A stretch of DNA of 64,000 nucleotides from Lachnospiraceae bacterium OM04-12BH (GTDB lineage: Bacteria; Bacillota; Clostridia; Lachnospirales; Lachnospiraceae): contig QULQ01000002.1 in assembly GCA_003490145.1 (NCBI GenBank), positions 189,016 through 253,015 of the forward strand, written 5' to 3'. The translations under genes and the position numbers were made by a program. The notes beneath the pieces are model-generated. The model was not told the origin of the DNA. It saw only the letters and a list, made by a program, of their open reading frames with translations, and ran no database searches. Below, one piece after another: positions 16,889 through 25,839 of this stretch (its first letter is position 1; each line of letters opens with the position of its first letter).

Positions 16889-18775
16889 ATGTGCGGAATT
16901 GCAGGATTTTGCAGCTTTGATGGAGACAGAAAAAGAAATATAGAGAAGATGAAGGCGCGGATGCTGCACCGGGGACCGGATGCAGGAGGAAGCTATTTCT
17001 CTGAGGATGGTCAGGTAACACTGGGGCACAGAAGACTTTCCATCGTGGATCTGTCTGAGAATGGGGCACAGCCCATGACCTCACACAGCGGCAGATATGT
17101 CATTACTTATAATGGAGAGATTTATAACTATAAGAAGCTTTCTGACAGATTGCTTTCCGAGGGAAAGATCAGTGCATTCCGTGGCACCTCTGATACAGAG
17201 GTACTTCTGGAGTCCTTTGAAGCCTATGGGATAGAAGAGACCCTTGCATTCTGTAAGGGAATGTTTGCCATCTGTCTGTATGACAGGAAAGAGCAGTGCC
17301 TGTATCTGATGCGTGACCGCATAGGAGAAAAGCCCTTATACTACGGTATGGTAGGCAGAAGCTTTGTGTTTGCCTCTGATATAGGATGTATTTCCGTACT
17401 GGATGGCTTTGACAATCCGATCAACCGGGAGGTGCTTGACCTGTACTTTATCCATGGTTATATTCCGGCTCCTTATTCCATTTATGAAAAGATCTATAAG
17501 CTGGAAGCAGGAACCTTTGCGAAAATTAAATTGCCATTTAACAACATGGATGATGTTACTGTAAAGCCCTACTGGTCAGTAGCAGAGGCAGCAAAGAAGG
17601 GGCAGGCAAACCTCTTTAAAGGAAGCCGGAAGGAAGCTGCAGATGAGCTGGAGAGACTGTTAAAGGAGTCCATTGCTGAGCAGATGGTGGCAGATGTGCC
17701 GGTAGGAGCCTTCCTGTCAGCAGGTATTGACTCCAGTACGATCGTGGCGCTGATGCAGGATCTGAATAAGGGAAAGGTGAAGAGCTTTACCATTGGCATG
17801 GATGAGGAGGGATATAATGAAGCCACCTATGCCAAGGAGATCGCACAGCATCTTGGAACAGAGCATACAGAGCTTTATATTACAGAAGCAGATGCGAGGG
17901 CTGTTGTTCCTAAGCTTTCTGAAATGTTTGGAGAGCCCTTCGCAGATTCCTCCCAGATCCCGACGTATCTGGTAAGCAAGATGACGAGGGAGCATGTGAC
18001 GGTATCCTTAAGCGGGGATGCCGGAGACGAGCTGTTCTGCGGCTATACCTCCTATGCATCTGTGGAGAGGATCTGGAATAAAATGAAGGGTGTGCCTTAT
18101 TTTATCAGGAAGCCCTGCAGTGAACTGGTCATCCACAGTCCGCTGGCGAAAAAACCGATTTACCGGATCAAGGGGACACTGCTTGGAGCGAAAGGACCTT
18201 CTGATCTTTATATCTGTTCCTATGAGACAGATCCTCTGACAAAGCAGATTTCCTTAACGAAAGGGAACTGCAGCTATAAATACAGTGAATATGATCCTCA
18301 TTTTCTTGAGGAAACAAACCATAATATCATGCTGATGGATATGGAAATGTACCATCCTGACGATATCCTGGTGAAGGTGGACCGGACGGCCATGGCTGTT
18401 TCGCTGGAAACAAGAGTGCCGATGCTTGACAGGGATGTGGTGGAATTTGCCTGGACACTCCCCATTGATTATCTGCGGGAAGGCAAGCGTGGCAAGCTGG
18501 TGCTCCGTGATGTACTTTACCGGTATGTGCCGGAGGAAATGATGGAGCGTCCCAAGAAAGGCTTCAGTATCCCGGTGGAGAAGTGGCTAAGAAGCGGAGA
18601 GCTTCGTGACTGGGCGGAGACACTTCTTAATGAGAAAACGATCCGTGAACAGGGGATCCTGAATGCAGATGTGGTAAAAAAGATCTGGAGCGACTTTACA
18701 GAAAAGGGAGAATGGCGGATCCAGATCTGGTACATTCTCATGTTCCAGGATTTTATGGCACACCGGTTTATATAA
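16889..18775 (+). CDS. asnB: Asparagine synthase (glutamine-hydrolysing)-like amidotransferase 2
   Basis: A second AsnB-type protein of 628 residues, clearly related to the one at 13869 but not a recent copy. The glutaminase domain starts MCGIAGF (Cys2 nucleophile) and keeps HRGPDAGG and YNGEIYN. The synthase domain has a changed pyrophosphatase loop, S277AGIDSS283, where classic enzymes read SGGLDSS, then SGDAGDELFCGY and ETRVPMLDRDV. GGAGGAGG at 16876-16883, five bases before ATG, is one of the strongest ribosome sites in the window. As with its paralog, uronic-acid amidation during glycan synthesis is the favoured role on context, with plain asparagine synthesis possible. Confidence 0.9.
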   Translation: MCGIAGFCSFDGDRKRNIEKMKARMLHRGPDAGGSYFSEDGQVTLGHRRLSIVDLSENGAQPMTSHSGRYVITYNGEIYNYKKLSDRLLSEGKISAFRGTSDTEVLLESFEAYGIEETLAFCKGMFAICLYDRKEQCLYLMRDRIGEKPLYYGMVGRSFVFASDIGCISVLDGFDNPINREVLDLYFIHGYIPAPYSIYEKIYKLEAGTFAKIKLPFNNMDDVTVKPYWSVAEAAKKGQANLFKGSRKEAADELERLLKESIAEQMVADVPVGAFLSAGIDSSTIVALMQDLNKGKVKSFTIGMDEEGYNEATYAKEIAQHLGTEHTELYITEADARAVVPKLSEMFGEPFADSSQIPTYLVSKMTREHVTVSLSGDAGDELFCGYTSYASVERIWNKMKGVPYFIRKPCSELVIHSPLAKKPIYRIKGTLLGAKGPSDLYICSYETDPLTKQISLTKGNCSYKYSEYDPHFLEETNHNIMLMDMEMYHPDDILVKVDRTAMAVSLETRVPMLDRDVVEFAWTLPIDYLREGKRGKLVLRDVLYRYVPEEMMERPKKGFSIPVEKWLRSGELRDWAETLLNEKTIREQGILNADVVKKIWSDFTEKGEWRIQIWYILMFQDFMAHRFI

Positions 18776-18797
18776 GAAGGAAGGCAAGTATCAGCTT

Positions 18798-19763
18798 ATG
18801 ATCATTATCAGAATGGCAGGGGGCCTTGGCAACCAGATGTTTCAGTATGCTCTTTATGAGAAGCTGAGATCCATGGGAAAAGAAGTAAAATTTGATGATA
18901 TCAATGAATACCGGGGTGAGAGGGCAAGACCGATCATGCTTGCGGTCTTTGGTATCACCTATCCAAGAGCTGACTGGAATGAGATCACTGCTTTTACAGA
19001 TGGATCCATGAAATGGAAGAACCGGATCCGGAGGAAGCTGCTTGGACGAAGAGCAATTGAATACGAAGAGCAGGGATTTTTTGACCCAAAGGTACTCACC
19101 TTTGATAATATGTATTTAAAGGGAGCCTTTCAGAGTGAACGCTACTTTGCCGATATCAGGGATGACATCCAAAAGCTTTATACTTTTCCTGAGCTGGACG
19201 AAATGCACCTGCCTGAAAAGCTGTATATGGCTACAGAGGAGTATCTGCAGAGGATAAAGAGCGGAAGCTCTGTCGGTCTTCATATGTACCGCAGTGATTC
19301 CCGTACGGATGAAGAGCTGTATGAGGGGATCTGTACTGAGAAATACTATGAGGGTGCGGTACGCTTTATGCAGGATAAGGTAAAGAATGCCACCTTTTAT
19401 ATTTTCAGCAATGAGCCAAAGTGGGTGAAAAACTGGGTAGAAGGCCTGATCGAAAGCCAGCAGACCGAAGAAATGAGTAAAGAAGAGAAGGCGGCACTCA
19501 GAGAAAAATTTATCCTGGTAGAGAGTAATACAGAGTATACCGGATATCTGGATATGATGCTGATGAGTAAATGTGATCACAGTATTATCAGCAATTCCAG
19601 CTTCAGCTGGTGGAGCGCCTATCTGAATACCAATCCGGACAAGATCGTGGTAGCGCCTGACCGATGGAAAAACAACGTGGAAAGTGCAGATATCTATACA
19701 GATGGAATGGTTCTGATCGATCCGAGGGGCAGGGTGAACCGGAAGGAGCGTAAGGAATCATGA
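18798..19763 (+). CDS. GT11 fucosyltransferase-like protein with altered active-site motif
   Basis: The N-terminus, MAGGLGNQMFQYALYEKL, and the late block SNSSFSWWSAYL are hallmarks of GT11 alpha-1,2-fucosyltransferases, which move fucose from GDP-fucose to a galactose or similar acceptor. The donor-binding motif HxRRGD is here H162-M-Y-R-S-D167, so the first arginine is replaced by tyrosine and Gly by Ser. In related fucosyltransferases the first arginine is critical, so the enzyme may be inactive or may use another donor. It is followed by a paralog with an intact motif that overlaps its end by four bases. AAGGAAGG lies rather far (13 bases) from the start. No GDP-fucose synthesis gene is in the window. 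Confidence 0.85.
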   Translation: MIIIRMAGGLGNQMFQYALYEKLRSMGKEVKFDDINEYRGERARPIMLAVFGITYPRADWNEITAFTDGSMKWKNRIRRKLLGRRAIEYEEQGFFDPKVLTFDNMYLKGAFQSERYFADIRDDIQKLYTFPELDEMHLPEKLYMATEEYLQRIKSGSSVGLHMYRSDSRTDEELYEGICTEKYYEGAVRFMQDKVKNATFYIFSNEPKWVKNWVEGLIESQQTEEMSKEEKAALREKFILVESNTEYTGYLDMMLMSKCDHSIISNSSFSWWSAYLNTNPDKIVVAPDRWKNNVESADIYTDGMVLIDPRGRVNRKERKES

Positions 19764-20665
19764 ACATAATCAGAATGACAGGCGGCCTTGGGAATCAGAT
19801 GTTTCAGTATGCACTGTATCTGAAGCTGAAGGAAATGGGCCGTGAAGTGAAATTTGATGATGTAACGGAGTATGCAGGCAGGGAGAATGCAAGACCGATC
19901 ATGCTGTGGTGCTTCGGCATTGATTATGAGAGGGCTACAGGTAAAGAACTGAATACCATAACAGACGGGTTTATGAGACCCGTGGACAGGATCAGGAGGA
20001 AGCTGTTTGGGAGAAAAAGTCTGGAATACCAGGAGAATGGCTGCAATTTTGATCCGGTGGTATTGCAAAAGGAGCCGGCATATCTTACCGGCTATTTTCA
20101 ATCTGAGAAATATTTTGCAGATATGAAGGATAAGGTGAGAAATGCCTTTACCTTTACGGACAGGGTGTATAAGATCCTTAAGCAGGATGGCTTTGGACCG
20201 GTTCTTGATCAGATTGAGAGCTGTGAATCCGTCAGTGTGCATTTCAGACGGGGAGATTATGTCAGCGGCAGTGCGATCTACGGGGGCAACTGTACCGACG
20301 CCTATTACCGGAAAGCGATCGAAGAGATCAGAAAAATTCACCCTGATGCCACATTTTTCCTGTTCAGTAATGATGCACCTTATGTGAAGGAATGGGTCCA
20401 AAGGTTTTATCCGGGAGATCCGGCTTTTTTTGTTATTGAAGGGAGCGGCGAAGAAAAGGGATATCTGGATCTGCTTCTGATGAGCAGATGCAGGCATCAG
20501 ATCGTGGCCAATTCCAGCTTCAGCTGGTGGGGAGCCTATCTGGATGCTTTCCCTGAAAAAATGGTGTTCGCACCGGCGAGGTGGTTCAATAATCAGGATT
20601 GCCAGGATATTTATACGGAAAATATGATCCGTATTGATGCAGAGGGAAATCTGGAGGATGAATAA
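19760..20665 (+). CDS. GT11 alpha-1,2-fucosyltransferase
   Basis: This 301-residue protein has all the expected GT11 features: MTGGLGNQMFQYALYLKL at the start, the GDP-fucose site H161FRRGD166, and VANSSFSWWGAYL near the C-terminus. It should transfer L-fucose from GDP-fucose in alpha-1,2 linkage to a lipid-linked acceptor in the cytosol. The ATG overlaps the preceding paralog's stop (ATGA), and the next GT2 gene begins on the base after its own stop. The pair probably arose by tandem duplication. The fucose donor must be made by genes elsewhere in the genome. Confidence 0.9.
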   Translation: MNIIRMTGGLGNQMFQYALYLKLKEMGREVKFDDVTEYAGRENARPIMLWCFGIDYERATGKELNTITDGFMRPVDRIRRKLFGRKSLEYQENGCNFDPVVLQKEPAYLTGYFQSEKYFADMKDKVRNAFTFTDRVYKILKQDGFGPVLDQIESCESVSVHFRRGDYVSGSAIYGGNCTDAYYRKAIEEIRKIHPDATFFLFSNDAPYVKEWVQRFYPGDPAFFVIEGSGEEKGYLDLLLMSRCRHQIVANSSFSWWGAYLDAFPEKMVFAPARWFNNQDCQDIYTENMIRIDAEGNLEDE

Positions 20666-21679
20666 ATGTATCAGTCCGAGCTTTTGATATCCGTTATTGT
20701 GACGGCTTACAATATAGAAAAATATCTGCCAAGATGTCTGGACAGTCTGATTGCACAGACCTACCAGAGACTGGAGATCATTGTAGTGGATGACGGATCT
20801 ACAGACAGGACGGGACAGATCTGTGACAGATATGCGGCAGAGTGTCCCCGTATTTCTGTGATCCACAAGGAAAATGGAGGTCCCTCCGCTGCCAGGAATG
20901 CCGGTGTTAAGATCGCAAAGGGCGATTATATCGGCTATGTGGATGGTGATGACTGGGTGGAGCCGGATATGTACGAGGAAATGCTGAGAGCCTGTACAGA
21001 TTTGCAGGTACCGGTAGCGATCTGCACCTACAGACAGGTTGGAGAAGGTGCTGAAAAGATCCATCCCACAGGAAATGTGATGCTGCTTGACAGAAACCGG
21101 GCACTTGAGGTGTATATCTGCGACCAGGAGCAGTATCACATCTATCCGTCTGTCTGGAGCAAGCTTTTCCGCAGGGATATCATAGAAAATATCAGCTTCA
21201 GGGAGGGAAGGAAATCCGAGGACATCATGTATACCACGATGGCTCTGGTACAGGCGGAAAGCTGTGCCTTTCTTGATACACCTTATTATAATTACATGGT
21301 GGACAGGCAGGGCAGCATCATGAATGAGAGACTTCACGAGCGCCGCTTCCAGGATGAGATCCCTTTCTGGAGGGAGCAGGAGAGCTATCTGGCAGAGCAT
21401 GGCTTCACAGAGCTGGCTGATAAGTCTTATTATTATTTCTGCAAGCGGATGCTTTATTATTTCCTGGATTTTAAGACAAGGGGCATGAAGGAGTCGGCAA
21501 GGAGGATTGCAGAGATGCTGACCGGAGAAAAGAAAAGGATCCGGGAGATCTACAGGAGCAGCTATGTGGCAAAGGGTGACCGGGCAAGAATGGCACTGTT
21601 TCTGAAAAGCCCGGAGATATATTATGACGTGGTGAAGCTTTATGACAGGGTGGTCATCCCGATGAGAAGTAAGGCGTGA
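20666..21679 (+). CDS. GT2 glycosyltransferase
   Basis: An inverting GT-A glycosyltransferase. The N-terminal domain has ISVIVTAYNIEKYL, the nucleotide-binding VDDGSTDRTG (41-50) and the metal-binding D93GDDW motif, plus KENGGPSAARNAG between them. The C-terminal third has no membrane helix and probably contributes the acceptor site. The length of 337 is common for capsule GT2 enzymes. It begins on the first base after the fucosyltransferase stop, and a near-AGGAG stretch just upstream gives a ribosome site. Family members in such clusters add Glc, Gal, GlcNAc or rhamnose; I cannot choose among them. Confidence 0.88.
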   Translation: MYQSELLISVIVTAYNIEKYLPRCLDSLIAQTYQRLEIIVVDDGSTDRTGQICDRYAAECPRISVIHKENGGPSAARNAGVKIAKGDYIGYVDGDDWVEPDMYEEMLRACTDLQVPVAICTYRQVGEGAEKIHPTGNVMLLDRNRALEVYICDQEQYHIYPSVWSKLFRRDIIENISFREGRKSEDIMYTTMALVQAESCAFLDTPYYNYMVDRQGSIMNERLHERRFQDEIPFWREQESYLAEHGFTELADKSYYYFCKRMLYYFLDFKTRGMKESARRIAEMLTGEKKRIREIYRSSYVAKGDRARMALFLKSPEIYYDVVKLYDRVVIPMRSKA

Positions 21680-21696
21680 TCATGCAGGATGGAGCA

Positions 21697-21710
21697 TGCT
21701 GTATACAGCA
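21697..21710. repeat. 14-base perfect palindrome
   Basis: TGCTGTATACAGCA reads identically on both strands and sits in the 62-base gap between two GT2 genes. It could be an operator-like site for a dimeric regulator or a weak hairpin. It is not followed by a T run, so it does not look like an intrinsic terminator. No promoter hexamers are clear beside it. Confidence 0.5.
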
Positions 21711-21741
21711 GTGAAAAATAAAAACAGATGGGAACAGACAA

Positions 21742-22455
21742 ATGAAAAAGACAATCATTGTCATGCCGGTTGCAAATGAAGAAAACACAATGGGACAGAT
21801 CCTGGATGAAATCCTTGCCCTGCCCTACGATAACCTGTATATCTATCCGGTAGTTGACAGCTATTCTAAAGACCGTACCGAGGAGATCATAAGAGAAAGA
21901 GAAAAAGCTTCAGATAAGGTAAAATGTATCTTTTATCAGGAATCCACCGGGGTGATCAGCTGCTATCTGGAGGGCTTTAGGCAGGCGCTTGAGGATGGGG
22001 CAGAACAGGTGCTGGAAATGGATGGCGGCGGAAGTCATCTGCCGGCGGAAATACCACAGTTTCTCGACAGACTGGAAGAAGGGTATGACTGTGTCTGGGG
22101 ATCCCGGTTTATGGAGGGCGGCTCCATGAGGGAGCAGCCATTATACAGGAGAATATTAAGCTTTGGTGGGACCTTTCTTTCCAATCTGGTACTTGGAACG
22201 AGGCTGCAGGATATGACAAGCGGATTCGAGGCATTCCAAAGAGAGGTGCTGGAGAAGCTGGAGCTCTCTCATTTTCTTTCCACCGGGCATATGTACCAGA
22301 CAGAGATGCGCTTTTACTGCAGGAACCTGAATACTGTGGAGGTGCCGATCCATTATGTGGGTACGGCATCCAGTCTGAAGGGCAGCTCTGTTACAGAAGC
22401 TCTGAGGCTGCTATTTCAATTAAAAGAAAATGAGGGCATGATATGGAAAAAGTAA
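21742..22455 (+). CDS. GT2 glycosyltransferase, DPM1-like, with altered DXD
   Basis: A short (237-residue) GT-A protein of the dolichol/polyprenyl-phosphate sugar synthase type. It has a typical VMPVANEENTMGQIL opening, an SYSKDRTEEII segment, GSRFMEGGS and DMTSGFEAFQ, which match DPM1-like enzymes. The expected DADGQH-type metal site is D94GGGSH99 here, so the second aspartate is missing. There are no C-terminal membrane helices. It overlaps the following FAD-protein gene by 13 bases, which in turn overlaps a GT-C membrane protein. A likely reading is that it makes a polyprenyl-phosphate sugar for that membrane enzyme, with the changed motif as a caution. Confidence 0.82.
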   Translation: MKKTIIVMPVANEENTMGQILDEILALPYDNLYIYPVVDSYSKDRTEEIIREREKASDKVKCIFYQESTGVISCYLEGFRQALEDGAEQVLEMDGGGSHLPAEIPQFLDRLEEGYDCVWGSRFMEGGSMREQPLYRRILSFGGTFLSNLVLGTRLQDMTSGFEAFQREVLEKLELSHFLSTGHMYQTEMRFYCRNLNTVEVPIHYVGTASSLKGSSVTEALRLLFQLKENEGMIWKK

Positions 22456-23675
22456 AATATCTGATCTTAGGAGCCGGACCGGCAGGACTTACCTTTGCCA
22501 ACCGGTTAAAGGAGCTGTCTGAGGATTCCTTTCTGGTACTTGAAAAGGAGCAGGAGGCAGGAGGACTGTGCCGCTCAGTAATGGTGGATGGCAGTCCCTT
22601 TGACATTGGGGGAGGTCATTTCCTGGATGTGAGAAGACCTGCCGTAAATACTTTTCTGTTCCGTTTTATGCCAAAAGAGGAATGGAAGCTGTTTGAAAGA
22701 GACAGCAGGATCGTGATCGGGGATCAGCAGGTAGGACACCCCCTGGAAGCAAATATCTGGCAGCTTCCGGTGGATTCACAGGTGGAGGTATTGTCGTCCA
22801 TTGCCAGAAGCGGCTGCAACAGCGGAAAGCAGAAGCCTGGAAAATTTAAGGACTGGATCATCTGGAAGCTAGGTGACAGGATTGCAGAAATGTATATGCT
22901 TCCCTATAACCGGAAAATGTTTGCGGATGAGCTGGATGAGCTTGGAACCTACTGGCTCGAGAAGCTGCCGGATGTATCCTTTGAAGATACGCTGCGCTCC
23001 TGCCTGGAGCACAGGGCTTATGGAAAGCAGCCGGGACATGCAAGCTTTTATTATCCTGAAAAATACGGCTATGGAGAGCTGTGGCTCCGTATGGCCGCGG
23101 AAATAGCATCAAATATACTGTATCAGGTGGATGTAACAGGAATTGATCTGGAGAAAAAGACTGTGACTGCTGCAGATGGACGTATATGGGAAGCGGAATA
23201 TATTATCACGACGATTCCCTGGAGAAGCTTTGAAACGATAGAGGGAATGCCACAGGAAATCGTTTCTTCTGTAAAGAAGCTGAAATCCAGTGCAATAGAA
23301 ACGAGATACATCGGGGAAATGCTGGATACAAAAGCCCAGTGGTTATATATTCCGGATGAGAAAAAGCCCTATCACCGTATTCTGGTAAGACACAATTTCT
23401 GCCAGGGCAGCAGGGGATACTGGCTGGAGACACGGAAGGAGCGGGTATCTCTTTACCGGGAGGAGGCAGAATTTACCTATATGAACGAATATGCTTATCC
23501 ACTGAACACAGTAGGGAAGCCGGAGATCATGGACAGACTCCTTGGCTTTTGCAGGACAAAAGGAGTATATGGCCTTGGAAGATGGGGAGAACACTGTCAT
23601 TATAATTCTGATCTGGTGGTAGAACTGGCATTAAAGCTTGCGGAGAAGATGTATGAAGAATCAAAAATGGATTAA
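22443..23675 (+). CDS. FAD/NAD(P)-binding amine-oxidase-like protein
   Basis: The protein starts with the Rossmann dinucleotide motif G10AGPAG15 and continues with VLEKEQEAGGLCRS, where Glu34 should bind the ribose of FAD. This is the layout of protoporphyrinogen-oxidase-like and UDP-galactopyranose-mutase-like flavoproteins. A GWGEHCHYN-like motif near the C-terminus (RWGEHCHYNSD) fits the second FAD contact region. It is cytosolic by sequence. Its gene overlaps a DPM1-like GT2 before it and a GT-C membrane protein after it, which suggests a three-gene unit. A redox-neutral sugar rearrangement, such as ring contraction, is possible by analogy with UGM, but the length and motifs are not enough to call it UGM. 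Confidence 0.78.
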   Translation: MEKVKYLILGAGPAGLTFANRLKELSEDSFLVLEKEQEAGGLCRSVMVDGSPFDIGGGHFLDVRRPAVNTFLFRFMPKEEWKLFERDSRIVIGDQQVGHPLEANIWQLPVDSQVEVLSSIARSGCNSGKQKPGKFKDWIIWKLGDRIAEMYMLPYNRKMFADELDELGTYWLEKLPDVSFEDTLRSCLEHRAYGKQPGHASFYYPEKYGYGELWLRMAAEIASNILYQVDVTGIDLEKKTVTAADGRIWEAEYIITTIPWRSFETIEGMPQEIVSSVKKLKSSAIETRYIGEMLDTKAQWLYIPDEKKPYHRILVRHNFCQGSRGYWLETRKERVSLYREEAEFTYMNEYAYPLNTVGKPEIMDRLLGFCRTKGVYGLGRWGEHCHYNSDLVVELALKLAEKMYEESKMD

Positions 23676-25839
23676 GAGGATAGCTTTGAGCATGGCCGGG
23701 ATCATAGTGTTTCTGGGAGCAATGCTGATACTTACCCATACGGCACAGAACAGCATTGCCAGTACGGAAATACTTCCAACGATCGATCCTGATCCGGTTT
23801 ATGTGGTCTGTGAGGATGGAGAACCACTGACAATAACACTAAAGGCAGCGCAGGACTTTTCCATCAGTGGATTTCAGCTGCTGCTTGTCAATATCTCTGA
23901 AAAGGACAGTGGAATGCTCAGGCTGACACTTAAGAATGAGGAAGAGGATGTGCTTCTGAATGAATCCTGCCCTGTTACCGATTTTACAGCAGGTAAGTGG
24001 GGAACCTTTCCGGGAAATGCTTCTTTTATAGAGGGAGAAAGCTATCAGCTGACGATCCGGGCGGAGGGAGCAGAGCCCTATTTTATGCAGGTTCCGGAAG
24101 GGTGGGGCAGAGAGCTGCCTTTTGAAGAAGCTGTATGGCAGGACCAGGAAGTGTTGCCCTATGGCATTTCCCTTGGTATTCTGCAGACGGAGCAGACACA
24201 TGTTACATACGGAGATATTTTTTATTATTCTGTTCCGGTCTGTATCCTGCTCCTTATCGCATGGCTTTCCCTGGTATGGATCGGCAGAGAACAGATCTGT
24301 GCTGCATTTCAGAAGATTCCTTTTGAAAAATGGATTGACAGCTATGGAAGTGACTGCTTTCTGCTTCTTCTATTCGCTGCGATCTGTATCAGTATCTATG
24401 CAAGGGCATATCTGAATGGGATTTATATTTCGGCTGATTCTGCCGGATATATGCGGGAGGCAGAAAACCTGGTACAGGGAAATGGCTTTCAGTATGATGG
24501 CATTGCCGGATACCGTTCCTGGTTTGCCAACTGGCCGATCCTGTATCCGGTGATGATCGCAGGGATCATGCTGATCACGGGAGCAAATGCCTATCTGGCA
24601 TCGAAAATAGTGGCTATGGTCACAGTTTTTTTACTGCTCGTGGTACTGCGGCTCTGCTTTAAAAGAGAGGCATGGCTGTATGCGCTCTGCCTGACTAATA
24701 CAGGCTTTCTGACACTGTGCTATTATACCTGGAGCGAGATTCCCTTTATTTTATTCATGCTCTGCTTTGGCCTGATACTGGCCAGGATATTGCAGGATGA
24801 AAAAACAGATGCGAAATGGTATGTGCTCCTTGGCATCATGGGACTTTCCTGCTTCCTGACCCGGTATTATGGTATTTATGTGTGGATCGTAACAGGGGTT
24901 TATATTCTGATCCTGTTTTTCCTGTTTCAAAGGAAAAAAAATAAGGCCTACCTGATACAGGCAGGGAAGCTGACACTGACAGCACTGGTATCGGGAATTT
25001 TGAGCGTTGCTTACCTGGCCATGAACAAGATTATGAATGGAATGGCATCGGGAGTGAGCAGAACTATGTGGTGGGATGATTACCAGGCACTCACCAATGA
25101 TCTGATCGAAAGCCTGCTGACAGAATTTTTCAATATCTTTTCCCTGGCAATACCGGAGAGACTGGAAAATTATCCTTATAACCTGAAGGTATTTCTGATT
25201 GTGCTGATCCTTGCCGGACTTGCAGCTTTTATTTTCAGGAGCTGCAGACATTTTACCAGAGAATCGGTGCTGATCACGATGGGAATTCTGTATGATGTGA
25301 TTTTTATAGGCATCCGCTATGTGTCGTCCATGGACAGCTTTTATTTCCGCTTTTTCGAGCCGGGTACATTCCTGATCTGTATAGGGCTGGCCGGCTTACT
25401 GCTGCCTTATGTGAAGGGCAGGAAGCCGTTTAGGTTCTTTGGCATGGCAGTGACAGTGATCACCGTGCTCTCCGTCCTTTCCCTGCAGGCAAATGGGGAG
25501 TTTAATGCTTCAGACTGCTATTATAATGCGGTAGCAAGGCAGTGGGAGGAGGCTTATGCGGAGATCCCGGAAAGCTCGGTAGTGATCTTTGATGATATTG
25601 ATTATCGCTCCGCATGGTACAGGGCAGATGTGGTGGACGGCATGATCACACCGCAGGATACATTGGAAAGCCTTAAGGAAACCTATTACGGCTCTGATTA
25701 CCTGTGTATTCGTAAGACATTTGCAGAGACAATGCTGGAATCCGGGGAATATGAGGAGCATGTAAGTGACTGGCTGGCTGAGGGCCTGCAGAAGTCAGAG
25801 GATGACAGAGAGTATGTGGTACTGGCACTGAAGGATTAA
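23653..25839 (+). CDS. Membrane protein: N-terminal extracytoplasmic domain plus GT-C-like core
   Basis: A 728-residue multi-spanning protein. One helix (about 10-28) leads to an extracytoplasmic, beta-rich region (about 30-180), then a helix at about 187-207 and a polytopic core from about 235. The first outer loop of the core has S260-A-D262-S, matching the catalytic Asp position of GT39/GT83-like polyprenyl-phosphate-sugar transferases, and a final outer domain follows. It should glycosylate a substrate on the outer face with a polyprenyl-phosphate sugar, perhaps made by the GT2 two genes upstream. ATG 23653 has GGAG seven bases before it. Its stop overlaps the stop of the convergent minus-strand gene. 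Architecture resembles the protein at 57579. Confidence 0.75.
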   Translation: MKNQKWIKRIALSMAGIIVFLGAMLILTHTAQNSIASTEILPTIDPDPVYVVCEDGEPLTITLKAAQDFSISGFQLLLVNISEKDSGMLRLTLKNEEEDVLLNESCPVTDFTAGKWGTFPGNASFIEGESYQLTIRAEGAEPYFMQVPEGWGRELPFEEAVWQDQEVLPYGISLGILQTEQTHVTYGDIFYYSVPVCILLLIAWLSLVWIGREQICAAFQKIPFEKWIDSYGSDCFLLLLFAAICISIYARAYLNGIYISADSAGYMREAENLVQGNGFQYDGIAGYRSWFANWPILYPVMIAGIMLITGANAYLASKIVAMVTVFLLLVVLRLCFKREAWLYALCLTNTGFLTLCYYTWSEIPFILFMLCFGLILARILQDEKTDAKWYVLLGIMGLSCFLTRYYGIYVWIVTGVYILILFFLFQRKKNKAYLIQAGKLTLTALVSGILSVAYLAMNKIMNGMASGVSRTMWWDDYQALTNDLIESLLTEFFNIFSLAIPERLENYPYNLKVFLIVLILAGLAAFIFRSCRHFTRESVLITMGILYDVIFIGIRYVSSMDSFYFRFFEPGTFLICIGLAGLLLPYVKGRKPFRFFGMAVTVITVLSVLSLQANGEFNASDCYYNAVARQWEEAYAEIPESSVVIFDDIDYRSAWYRADVVDGMITPQDTLESLKETYYGSDYLCIRKTFAETMLESGEYEEHVSDWLAEGLQKSEDDREYVVLALKD

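Noticed and set aside
19694..21400. 568-codon minus-strand open frame opposite the second GT11 gene and the following GT2 gene
   Set aside because: Its length is striking, but the protein is low in recognisable motifs and the plus-strand genes have all their catalytic motifs in frame.
22443..23675. UDP-galactopyranose mutase
   Set aside because: The FAD motifs fit the wider superfamily, but I cannot see the specific UGM substrate-binding residues, so only a general flavoprotein call is justified.
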